DNA of 6,361 bases from Lachnospiraceae bacterium (GCA_024690425.1 JAILCT010000214.1:1-6361); one strand, 5' to 3'. Shown: positions 1 through 5,556, counted from the first letter of the stretch. Notes: generated from the sequence alone by a model not told the origin. A program made the numbers and translations.

Positions 1-116
1 TAGTCTTCCGAATACGGTACATCAAGGGATGCCAGAGTCTTATCGTAAAACGCATGCATTTTCTTCATGCTGTCTTCATTTTTATAAACGAACTTCCCGT
101 CCTTTATATTGCTCAT
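1..116 (-). CDS. N-terminal part of a probable alpha/beta hydrolase (runs off the window)
   Basis: Open frame of 38 codons from ATG at 114-116 to the window edge, beginning MSNIKDGKFVYK. The final two bases (TA) would fit a Tyr codon if the frame continues. The stretch YDKTLASLDVPYSED matches my memory of the start of alpha/beta hydrolases, where a helix ending in VPY leads into a first strand of the type THVIVSG; that strand lies beyond the window, so the assignment is inference. An in-frame TAG lies two codons before the ATG, so this is the first possible start. The upstream AAGGA is a modest ribosome binding site, about 12 bases away. No nucleophile elbow or catalytic residue is visible, so substrate and activity cannot be given. 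Confidence 0.5.
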   Translation of the reverse strand, partial: MSNIKDGKFVYKNEDSMKKMHAFYDKTLASLDVPYSED

Positions 117-146
117 GTACTAACGTGATCCTTGCATATCGGAATT

Positions 147-272
147 TCAGCCTTCATTTTCAATGATCCTGTCCACGGCTGTCGGAAGGTGCATCATGGT
201 ATTCGCCTTCCCTTTAAAGAAGTTTTCAAACTCACATTTAAGAGCATCTTCCGGTTTGATCAGACAGTGATC
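147..272 (-). pseudogene. Orphan C-terminal reading frame without a start (gene remnant)
   Basis: Between the VOC gene and the hydrolase start there is a 41-codon open frame bounded upstream by an in-frame TGA at 273-275 and ending in TGA at 147-149. It has no ATG, GTG or TTG near its beginning; the only ATGs are 16 codons from the end. The composition looks like real protein (LIKPEDALKCEFENFF, then KGKANTMMHLP and TAVDRIIENEG), with an amphipathic, charged C-terminus. I do not recognise the family with any confidence. The best reading is the tail of a gene whose 5' part was lost when the neighbouring genes were joined. A short protein from MMHLP, preceded by a purine-rich GGGAAGG, is possible but less likely. 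Confidence 0.3.
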
Positions 273-643
273 TCAATCTGATTTCCTTCCATACCGACTA
301 TGCAGCTCTCATAATAGCCATCGCCTGTAGTCCGGGGACCGCTTAATACCTCAAAACCGTCTTCCCGGAATCGTCTTGTCAAATGATCGACTTCCTCAAC
401 ACTGCCTACAGAAAAAGCTATATGGATATATCCGGTACGATCGGCCGACTTTGTAATATCCTCCATAGAGGGTTTATTCATGATCTCTAGCCGTGCTCCA
501 TCGTCAAAACTGATAAAGAATGATCTGAACCCCGTTGTATTGTTACGGTATCCATCGTTCGATACCCCTCCGAGATACTTTACAAAGAAATCTCTGACCG
601 ATTCCGGCTCGTTCACATACATGGCAACATGTTCTATTTTCAT
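260..643 (-). CDS. VOC family protein (glyoxalase/bleomycin resistance/dioxygenase fold)
   Basis: 127 residues, the usual size for a single-chain VOC protein made of two beta-alpha-beta-beta-beta modules. The N-terminal module starts KIEHVAMYV and the C-terminal one has GYIHIAFSV. The residues where glyoxalase-type enzymes place their metal ligands are present: His5, Glu53 (in ARLEIM), His74 and Glu124 (in NQIEITV), so a divalent-metal site shared across a dimer is plausible. Members act as lyases, isomerases, dioxygenases or drug-binding proteins; the substrate cannot be read from the sequence. The protein is cytosolic, with no signal or membrane segment. The start ATG has GAGG about 7 bases upstream. 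The gene lies 73 bases downstream of the FMN oxidoreductase in the same direction and may share its transcript, since no terminator separates them. Confidence 0.85.
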   Translation of the reverse strand: MKIEHVAMYVNEPESVRDFFVKYLGGVSNDGYRNNTTGFRSFFISFDDGARLEIMNKPSMEDITKSADRTGYIHIAFSVGSVEEVDHLTRRFREDGFEVLSGPRTTGDGYYESCIVGMEGNQIEITV

Positions 644-716
644 ATTCGATCCTCATTTATCCGGTAAGATGATCATTGCACTTTTTTAACCACTTATAGT
701 ATTTCTTCTTTTTAAT

Positions 717-1433
717 CTATTTCCACGGTCTTACTTTGCCGATCCAGCCGTTTTCATTCCAATACTTAAAATCGGTGTATTCGGGATCCTTTTTTCCGAG
801 TTTCGTCTGCAGCATCCTTACCATGTAGAACTTTGCTTTCACCATAGCATTTGTATGACCCGGTCTATCATAATTTATGGCATGGAATTTTCGTGCGACA
901 CTGCTTAGCTTCTTTTGAAAGGATGCTTTCCTCTTGTCCTCGATCTTGTTCCAGTCAATTTCAGACATCAGTTTGAAACTGACGACTTTGATGGTAGAAA
1001 TGCCCCACCAGGAAAGGCTGTCCTTAATATCCTTTGCTGTGGATCTTCCACCTGCTCCCAGGCACTGTGTGATTATCACCGCCCGCTTTCCGAACATTTC
1101 CTTTGCCGGGCGGTGAGGCATCCAACGATAGCCGAAATGGTCAAGCATCGCCTTCATTGCGCCGGTTGTATGGAAAACATATGCCGGGGATGTAAAAACA
1201 AGCAGATCCGCTTCACACAAGGACTTCTCGATCTTTTGCACCTTTTCAAAGTCCTTGCAGCGATCCGGTTCATTCCTGAAACACGCAGTACATCCTGCGC
1301 AGAAACCCGGGCCGTCTTTGGGGAGATCGTATTCCGTGATCTCTGAATCGTCTCTGAACTGCTCTAAAAATATTTCCTTCATCCTGTATGTAACACCATG
1401 TTTTTCGGTTCCGTTTATCACTGTGATCTTCAT
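717..1433 (-). CDS. Flavodoxin-fold NAD(P)H/FMN oxidoreductase, iron-sulfur flavoprotein-like
   Basis: 238 residues. The first strand and phosphate loop (KITVINGTEKHGVTYRM) and the later FTSPAYVFHTTGAMKAMLDH segment are typical of the NADPH-dependent FMN reductase/flavodoxin-like family, which binds FMN in the cytosol and passes electrons from NAD(P)H or ferredoxin to various acceptors. Cysteines 45, 48, 51 and 59 form CX2CX2CX7C. This fits the compact CX2CX2CX4-7C motif known to hold a 4Fe-4S cluster in archaeal and clostridial iron-sulfur flavoproteins, so a cluster is plausible but not proven. The C-terminal part (residues about 150-238) is rich in Lys, Arg and aromatic residues and longer than in the smallest family members. 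GGAG lies 9 bases before the ATG. The gene starts about 60 bases after a terminator; I see no convincing promoter in that gap. The physiological acceptor is unknown. Confidence 0.8.
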   Translation of the reverse strand: MKITVINGTEKHGVTYRMKEIFLEQFRDDSEITEYDLPKDGPGFCAGCTACFRNEPDRCKDFEKVQKIEKSLCEADLLVFTSPAYVFHTTGAMKAMLDHFGYRWMPHRPAKEMFGKRAVIITQCLGAGGRSTAKDIKDSLSWWGISTIKVVSFKLMSEIDWNKIEDKRKASFQKKLSSVARKFHAINYDRPGHTNAMVKAKFYMVRMLQTKLGKKDPEYTDFKYWNENGWIGKVRPWK

Positions 1434-1494
1434 TTTATTTTTCTCCGCGCTCTCTTTTTCACTGCCGCTTCGTTTCCTTCCGGCCGTATGACTG

Positions 1495-1537
1495 TAAAAA
1501 AAGATAAAGGCCGAGGAGATTGAAACTCCCCTCGGCT
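1495..1537 (-). terminator. Rho-independent terminator reading leftward
   Basis: The hairpin arms GCCGAG (1510-1515) and CTCGGC (1531-1536), with inner GAG and CTC pairing, enclose a loop of about 7 bases; a two-base CC bulge interrupts one arm. On the minus strand the stem is followed by TTTATC and then seven T residues (1496-1502). It lies only a few bases after the stop of the 25-codon ORF, so it ends the transcript arriving from the PrsW side. In the plus direction no T-run follows, so it is one-directional. Confidence 0.85.
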
Positions 1538-1539
1538 CC

Positions 1540-1617
1540 TCATCTGTTTCCGCTCAGAAGATCTGTCCGGGCAGCTTTATTTTCTTCTAACCGAATCGTA
1601 TAGTCCTTTTTATTCAA
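1540..1617 (-). pseudogene. Stump of a GNAT-like acetyltransferase gene (or 25-residue small protein)
   Basis: A TTG start at 1615-1617 is preceded by a perfect AGGAGG (1627-1632) with 9 bases spacing, and the frame gives MNKKDYTIRLEENK, then 11 unrelated residues and TGA. The pattern YTIRLE followed by acidic and basic residues is how many clostridial GNAT N-acetyltransferases begin. A complete GNAT would be about 150-190 residues, so the body is missing. The same bases in the next frame read KLPGQIF then stop, which could be a leftover C-terminus after an internal deletion that also shifted frame; that is speculation. Terminator arms begin 3 bases after the stop. The alternative is a genuine short peptide, since the translation signals are intact. 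A longer frame beginning at 1773 overlaps the PrsW gene and is not supported. Confidence 0.45.
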
Positions 1618-1667
1618 TGTTTTTTTCCTCCTGAATACTTGTGACCAAAAGATGCTTTTCAGCGGGA

Positions 1668-1699
1668 GGCTTGTCGATCGAAAGCAAGCCCAAAGGCTT
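1668..1699 (-). promoter_or_regulatory. Competing hairpins in the leader of the GNAT-like stump
   Basis: In the non-coding stretch between the PrsW gene and the 25-codon ORF, AAGCC (minus, 1695-1699) can pair with GGCTT (1686-1690) across a four-base loop. The same GGCTT, as GGCTTG (1685-1690), can instead pair with CAAGCC (1668-1673) across an 11-base loop containing TCGATCGA. The two stems exclude each other, the arrangement used by attenuators and riboswitches, and the strong AGGAGG lies about 35 bases further on. No known riboswitch consensus was recognised, so the function is inferred from structure only. Confidence 0.3.
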
Positions 1700-1729
1700 A
1701 ATATCACCGGCTGCGAAAAAACCTCAGGA

Positions 1730-2512
1730 TCACGTTGCAGTCGGGAAGGATAGTTCCGCAAGATTTGCGGCATTTCTCTTAAGTCGTCTGAATATGTAAA
1801 TCTGGAATATAAATATCGGGATCACAATGGCCACTACCATAGCGGCACCGATATGTGTTGTCCTCTCTATTTCCGCTGTCATGACCTCTACATTATCTCC
1901 GGCATGAATAAGCATGTTTGCGGCAAAAAAGTCAAAAACAGTATGCCAGAATACGGGAACAAAATATGCAAGAAGGTATTCCTTTACTACAGACCCGCTG
2001 CCTGTTGCTTTGTTATATCTGGCAAGTCCAAGATGCCTTCCCATGGCAAGTCCCAGCATCATATGCACGGTTATATTCGGCAGCCTCATCAAAAGGCCCG
2101 CGAAGCCGGCACTGTAAACAAAATCTTCTATAATGGTAAATCCGAATCCGACAGCCCCTGCTGCCAGCATATATTCATATACATTTCTCCATTTTTTTCT
2201 GAAAATGCATAATACGATAAGCGTAATGATCAGCTTCGCGAGTTCTTCATTCAGTGCAGCGGAAAAAAGCGCATGGTTGAAACTGGCAAGTAATGCGGGA
2301 CCATCTGTGGGGGCAAACCCGGTCACAGCCTTGAATGCAAGTCCGATTATTAAGAAAAAAACAAACGAGAGCGGCACAGATAAAAGTCCAAGTATTACCG
2401 GCAGCACAGCCTGCCCTCTGGAAATTCTGTACTCTCCTTCCCACGCGATCATATTCCTGTAAAGAATACCCAGGATGATCAGACATACAACAAAACTGAT
2501 GATCGATACCAT
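1730..2512 (-). CDS. PrsW family intramembrane metalloprotease
   Basis: 260 residues with about seven hydrophobic segments and no signal peptide, so an integral membrane protein. The motifs of the PrsW/ABI superfamily are all present: NEELAK (Glu89, Glu90, Lys93), FTIIED (Phe125 to Glu129), a membrane His150 and HTVFD (His190 to Asp194). Members cleave membrane substrates within the bilayer; Bacillus PrsW makes the first cut in an anti-sigma factor, while others relate to bacteriocin immunity or peptide maturation. The protein is somewhat longer than Bacillus PrsW, with a charged linker near residues 167-178 and a basic tail after the last segment (RRLKRN). AGGGG lies 7 bases before the ATG. 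It follows the CPBP protease gene by 21 bases and is the last intact gene of the PadR operon. The substrate is unknown; no anti-sigma factor lies within the window. Confidence 0.85.
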   Translation of the reverse strand: MVSIISFVVCLIILGILYRNMIAWEGEYRISRGQAVLPVILGLLSVPLSFVFFLIIGLAFKAVTGFAPTDGPALLASFNHALFSAALNEELAKLIITLIVLCIFRKKWRNVYEYMLAAGAVGFGFTIIEDFVYSAGFAGLLMRLPNITVHMMLGLAMGRHLGLARYNKATGSGSVVKEYLLAYFVPVFWHTVFDFFAANMLIHAGDNVEVMTAEIERTTHIGAAMVVAIVIPIFIFQIYIFRRLKRNAANLAELSFPTAT

Positions 2513-2533
2513 ATCATTCCCCTTTCTGTTCTC

Positions 2534-3349
2534 TTACTCTTCACTCCACTTCTTTGCCCAGATTTCATTGGCTTTGGATAATCTGTTTTTACCGATCAGA
2601 CAGAGTGCAATGATTCCTATGATCACAACTGCAATGAACTCATACAACAGCCGTCCCGTACCATACTGCTGCGTAAGTATGCCATTTCCGGAAAGTGACG
2701 GGTCCGTTGTAAAACAGATAAAATCATATAACCCGTGTGCCAAAACCGGGAATACCGCGCTGCCTGTTCCTAAATATAAAGCGCTAAGCAAAAATGCCAT
2801 GAATGTAGAATGGAATACCTGTGATGCGGTCATGACCAGATCTGCACCCTGTGTCAGATTTCCTGCATGAGAAAGTCCGAATATCACAGCCAGAATGATC
2901 ATCGCAGCGAATCTCCTTTCTCTGCGGACATATCTCATGACGATAGCCAGGGAAAATATCCTGAACATCGTCTCTTCTGCTAATCCGGCTGTAATCCCCA
3001 TAATGACCGCCTTAAGGGAAGGAACAAAATAAAACGAATGAAAAAATAGTAATGGTTCGATCAGAGTTAAGACCAAAATGATCCCCAGGGGGATCATTAA
3101 TATACATATATCCCGGGCCGGAGCTTCAGGCTTAACAAAACCTTTAAATTCCGGTGAGAACCAGCGCCAAAAGATCAGCATCAGTATTATTGCCAAAATG
3201 CATAAAGCTATATTCCCTGCATTTTCCGAAACCGCATCACCTATATAACCTGCTATTCCTGCTAAAACCGCCGGAATGATCATGCTGAGTATAACGGCGA
3301 TATAGGGCTTCTTTTCGCATATCGAATGCTGTCTTGGTTTTTTGTCCAT
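2534..3349 (-). CDS. CPBP (CAAX/ABI) family intramembrane glutamic protease
   Basis: 271 residues from the chosen start, with roughly eight membrane segments. The three ABI motifs are clear: AEETMFR (Glu125, Glu126, Arg130), FGLSH (Phe157 to His161) and HGLYD (His205 to Asp209). These build the in-membrane active site in CAAX-prenyl protease-like enzymes; bacterial members cleave peptides at the membrane, help bacteriocin self-immunity or process secreted peptides. The start is the ATG at 3347-3349, because AGGAGG sits 6 bases upstream and the protein then begins with a short basic, cytosolic MDKKPRQH. A TTG at 3404-3406, with GGAGG also 6 bases upstream, would add 19 hydrophilic residues and cannot be excluded. 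It is the third gene of the operon, 60 bases after the iron-sulfur gene and 21 bases before the PrsW gene. The substrate is unknown. Confidence 0.85.
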   Translation of the reverse strand: MDKKPRQHSICEKKPYIAVILSMIIPAVLAGIAGYIGDAVSENAGNIALCILAIILMLIFWRWFSPEFKGFVKPEAPARDICILMIPLGIILVLTLIEPLLFFHSFYFVPSLKAVIMGITAGLAEETMFRIFSLAIVMRYVRRERRFAAMIILAVIFGLSHAGNLTQGADLVMTASQVFHSTFMAFLLSALYLGTGSAVFPVLAHGLYDFICFTTDPSLSGNGILTQQYGTGRLLYEFIAVVIIGIIALCLIGKNRLSKANEIWAKKWSEE

Positions 3350-3409
3350 GTGTAACCTCCTGATATTATCCTGCTGTCTGTACGATTTTTTCTGCCATAG
3401 ATCCAAGTA

Positions 3410-4138
3410 TTACCTCCATAGAAGTTTATATTTCAGGGCTTTCTTCGGACAGGCATCAATACAGGCTCCGCATTGAATGCATTCCGTACATTTTGCATTT
3501 TTCCCTTCCGAGACCATTGTCTTTACATCCAATCCCATGGTGCAGGACATGCTGCACTTTCCGCACGAAACACAGGCATCCCTGTCCGCTTCAACATGCA
3601 ACTGAGGAAGATGAAGCAGGCGCCCCAATGTGCTGCCGATAACCATGAACGGCGCCATCCAGCAAATGTAGTGGCATGCAGCTCTTCTCCCATGGATCAG
3701 AGCCGGTAACACAAGGATCAGAATGACACCGTAGTAGATCACATAGTTGTATATATCCGCCACCGAGATTCCATGATCCGTCATGTAAAAAGGATCGATA
3801 GTCACATCATTTTTGCCCAGGATAAACGTTATGATGATTGCGATCATCCAGACGACCCAGATCACATACTTTATTCTGTTTCGCCATCCCTGTTTTGCCG
3901 GTTTCGGATTGCACATAAACAGACATTCCTGAAGGCCTCCGGCCGGGCAAAGATACCCGCACCATACTCTTCCCAAAAACATCGAAAGAACGAGCATACT
4001 GACAAACACGATAAAGCTACCGTTCATTATATGCTCGGACGCAGCCCGGATAATAAGGTACGGAGAAAAATACCATATTGTGATCGGGAACAAAAGAAAA
4101 GAAACCACTAATAGAGTTTTTCTGATTTTCTGTCTCAT
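3410..4138 (-). CDS. NapH-like membrane protein with two 4Fe-4S clusters (polyferredoxin)
   Basis: 242 residues. An N-terminal part with about four or five membrane segments (near residues 8-24, 41-56, 92-107, 130-148 and 160-175) carries WCGYLCPAGG (Cys60, Cys64) and ACHYICWMAPF (Cys155, Cys159), the paired CX3C motifs of the NapH/NosR/CcoG-like membrane ferredoxins. The C-terminal domain carries two ferredoxin motifs: Cys189, 192, 195, 199, and Cys220, 223, 226, 230 followed by Pro. The first cluster lacks the usual Pro after its last Cys, and Cys217 adds a spare cysteine to the second. Such proteins move electrons between a membrane donor and a cytosolic or extracellular acceptor; the partner is unknown. 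The ATG overlaps the stop of the PadR gene as ATGA, and GGGAGGG inside the last PadR codons supplies the ribosome binding site, so translation is coupled. Confidence 0.88.
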   Translation of the reverse strand: MRQKIRKTLLVVSFLLFPITIWYFSPYLIIRAASEHIMNGSFIVFVSMLVLSMFLGRVWCGYLCPAGGLQECLFMCNPKPAKQGWRNRIKYVIWVVWMIAIIITFILGKNDVTIDPFYMTDHGISVADIYNYVIYYGVILILVLPALIHGRRAACHYICWMAPFMVIGSTLGRLLHLPQLHVEADRDACVSCGKCSMSCTMGLDVKTMVSEGKNAKCTECIQCGACIDACPKKALKYKLLWR

Positions 4139-4689
4139 CTGCTGCTTCCCTCCCTTTCACTCAGTAGTCTCTTTGCCTTTGTGCACCATTTTAAATATGC
4201 CTCATAAGTATCAACACCAAAAGATGCCGTCAGGTAATAATATATGTGGTCTTCGTCATCCAGGATCTTTTCTAAAGACGCGCAGTATGATTTCAGCAAT
4301 TTCAGATCTGACTTTATCTGTTCTTCAAAAACTTCAATATTATGTACGGAAACTGACCTTCTGTCCGCACCGCCGAAAAACAGTTTCAGCAGAGTTTCAT
4401 ATTTCAGCTCATTGCCTGCCTGCTCTTCCCGCAGCCATGTGATGAGGGCCGTCTTTCCCTCATCAGTTATGTGATAAGTCAGTCTTTCGCGACCGCCCAC
4501 AGATGTATCGTTCTTAACGATCAGGCCGCCGTTTTCCATATCCTTAAGCGCGGGATATATGTTTCCAAAACTTCCTTTCCAGAAAAAACTGATTGCTCCG
4601 TCAATCCGCTTTTTTATATCATAGCCGGTTAAATCTTCATGACTGAGAAGCCCCAGGATCACCATATCGATCTTTCTTTCTTTTGCCAT
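4135..4689 (-). CDS. PadR family transcriptional regulator
   Basis: 184 residues from the ATG at 4687-4689, chosen because a purine-rich GGAAGGG lies about 8 bases upstream and residue 2 onward matches the family start (AKERKIDMVILGLLSHEDLTG). A start at 4764 would run through the promoter and operator and is rejected. The winged-helix domain (about residues 5-85) shows the PadR signature SFGNIYPALKDMENGGLI, with a GGRERLTYHITDEGK wing. The C-terminal half (about 95-180) is the coiled dimerisation domain of the PadR C-terminal type. PadR proteins are usually repressors that release DNA on binding a small ligand, and they often control transporters or detoxification genes next to them, including their own gene. 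Here the controlled genes are membrane iron-sulfur and protease genes, so the inducing signal may be membrane-active or redox-related; that is inference. Confidence 0.9.
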   Translation of the reverse strand: MAKERKIDMVILGLLSHEDLTGYDIKKRIDGAISFFWKGSFGNIYPALKDMENGGLIVKNDTSVGGRERLTYHITDEGKTALITWLREEQAGNELKYETLLKLFFGGADRRSVSVHNIEVFEEQIKSDLKLLKSYCASLEKILDDEDHIYYYLTASFGVDTYEAYLKWCTKAKRLLSEREGSSR

Positions 4690-4714
4690 ATTGCCATCCC
4701 TTCCATGTATCTGT

Positions 4715-4745
4715 ATGATATATCTGTTTGATATATCTATATCAT
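4715..4745. promoter_or_regulatory. Palindromic operator in front of the PadR gene
   Basis: ATGATATA (4715-4722) and TATATCAT (4738-4745) form an 8-base inverted repeat. Inside it TGATATATCT occurs twice, at 4716-4725 and 4729-4738, 13 bases apart, and GATATATC is itself a palindrome. The element lies directly downstream of the predicted -10 and before the start codon, where a bound dimer would block initiation. PadR proteins bind AT-rich dyads in such places, so autoregulation is the simplest reading. Binding by this protein is inferred. Confidence 0.5.
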
Positions 4746-4774
4746 TGTATGAAAGAGTAAGCAAGTGCTTTCAA
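4744..4774 (-). promoter_or_regulatory. Predicted promoter of the PadR operon
   Basis: On the minus strand, TTGAAA (4769-4774) and TACAAT (4744-4749) match the -35 and -10 consensus, each with one mismatch, but their spacing of 19 bases is longer than ideal. TTGCTT with TATAGA, 17 bases apart in the same stretch, is an alternative pair. The -10 overlaps the edge of the palindromic operator. The promoter separates the PadR operon from the aldo/keto reductase remnant, whose stop lies 45 bases upstream. Confidence 0.5.
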
Positions 4775-4818
4775 CAAAAAAAAGAAGAGGTAATGCGACT
4801 TAGGGTACGTTGTCTGCA

Positions 4819-5307
4819 TCAATGGTTCTTCTTTACTGCAAATCTGAACATATCTGAACCAAGGATTTTCACATTTATCTTATCTGCCTCATTTTCAAGA
4901 AGCTTTATTTCACTGTCTGTAAGTTTAGCGTTTGCTGCTGCATATAGGTCATCAACCTGATAAGGCTTTCTGCAACCACAAATAGGCACAATTCCCTTAG
5001 TCACGCAAAATGCCATAGCAACCTGCGGTATATTAAGATCATGCTTTATCTTTCCCTCTTTTATGAGTGTGATGATCTCTTTTAAGTTTTTCTCTATATC
5101 TGAGGGAAGATGGAGCCAGTATATATCTACATATTCACGCCCATAGTCCTGCGCCAGATCAAAGATCAGAAGATCCTTTTCCTTCGCTCTGTCATAACAC
5201 TTTCTGATCGTGTCAATATCAACACTTTCTCCCCGAAGCACCTTACCATATACCGCACTTCCCCAGGAATTAGTTCCCACAACAGCTAACGGTTTTAAAA
5301 TATCCAT
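4819..5307 (-). pseudogene. Aldo/keto reductase with two internal in-frame deletions
   Basis: 162 codons against about 310 for a complete aldo/keto reductase. Three blocks of the TIM barrel remain in order. Residues 1-56 hold the N-terminal strand and FDLAQDYG, with the catalytic Asp50 and Tyr55. Residues 57-87 hold VDIYWLHLPS, with His66. Residues 88-162 hold the C-terminal NADP-binding part, with IPQVAMAF and VPICGCRKPYQVDDL. The stretch that carries the catalytic Lys, between G56 and Y59, is gone, as are the middle barrel strands after GKI at 85-87. Neither junction shifts the frame, so no stop appears. The second break falls at Lys-His (5041-5046), residues expected on both sides of the missing part, which suggests deletion at a short repeat. 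GGAGG lies 6 bases before the ATG. An active NADPH-dependent reductase is not expected. Confidence 0.85.
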
Positions 5308-5365
5308 CTTGCACCTCCAAAAACTTTCCATCAATACAATATTCGTCTTGAATCTGTCTTCCTTT

Positions 5366-5461
5366 TCAAATTCGGGGAGTTTTTCCACTGTGCCCCAGTA
5401 CTATTTCCAGTTCCTTTATGCTGTGCGTGTGACTGTGTTTTTCTTCATTTATCACATGCAT
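5366..5461 (-). CDS. Possible 31-residue His-containing small protein or gene remnant
   Basis: ATG at 5459-5461 opens a frame of 31 codons ending in TGA at 5366-5368. GGAG lies about 8 bases before the start. The peptide begins MHVINEEKHSHTHSIKELEI, and the HSHTH cluster could bind a metal. I recognise no family. The frame continues upstream to another ATG at 5498-5500 (44 codons), without a ribosome binding site. It lies downstream of the promoter at 5577-5605 and ends 58 bases before the aldo/keto reductase start. It may be a small leader protein, or the beginning of a gene broken by a frameshift, because the next frame (5308-5388) also reads openly into the reductase. Chance is a serious alternative at this length. 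Confidence 0.25.
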   Translation of the reverse strand: MHVINEEKHSHTHSIKELEIVLGHSGKTPRI

Positions 5462-5492
5462 TAGTCCCACTCCGTCTCCAAGGTACAGGAAA

Positions 5493-5507
5493 GCCGCCAT
5501 TAGCGGC
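5493..5507. repeat. GC-rich hairpin in the leader before the aldo/keto reductase remnant
   Basis: GCCGC and GCGGC are separated by five bases and bounded by GTAC on both sides (5484-5487 and 5507-5510). On the minus strand the stem is followed by GGCTTTCC, with only three T residues, so it is weak as a terminator. In the RNA it would lie between the promoter at 5577 and the possible small ORF, where it could act as a leader structure. Confidence 0.35.
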
Positions 5508-5556
5508 GTACAATCGCTTTATCGCCTCTTTTTTGCATTAGGCTGTTGCAATCGCA

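Noticed and set aside
660..716. A separate promoter before the VOC gene
   Set aside because: TATAAG-like bases occur near 697-702 on the minus strand, but no -35 at suitable spacing; read-through from the upstream oxidoreductase gene is enough to explain expression.
915..1346. A plus-strand frame of 143 codons with many cysteines opposite the FMN oxidoreductase
   Set aside because: The cysteines arise from the complement of the coding strand; the minus-strand protein has clear family motifs and a good start, and the plus-strand frame has neither.
1540..1773. A 77-codon frame overlapping the end of the PrsW gene
   Set aside because: Its ATG has no ribosome binding site and lies inside the PrsW coding region, and its middle covers a structured non-coding stretch. 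Only the last 25 codons, from the TTG with AGGAGG, look translated.
1853..2462. Several plus-strand frames across the PrsW gene
   Set aside because: They are antisense shadows of a strongly supported membrane protein gene, rich in His, Cys and Ser and lacking ribosome binding sites and recognisable domains.
4690..4764. A longer PadR protein starting at 4764
   Set aside because: The additional 25 codons run through the -10 box and operator repeats and do not match the family; the ATG at 4687-4689 does.
5308..5388. An N-terminal extension of the aldo/keto reductase frame
   Set aside because: Its GTG has no ribosome binding site and the sequence does not resemble a reductase start, whereas the ATG at 5305-5307 has GGAGG at ideal spacing and begins like the family.
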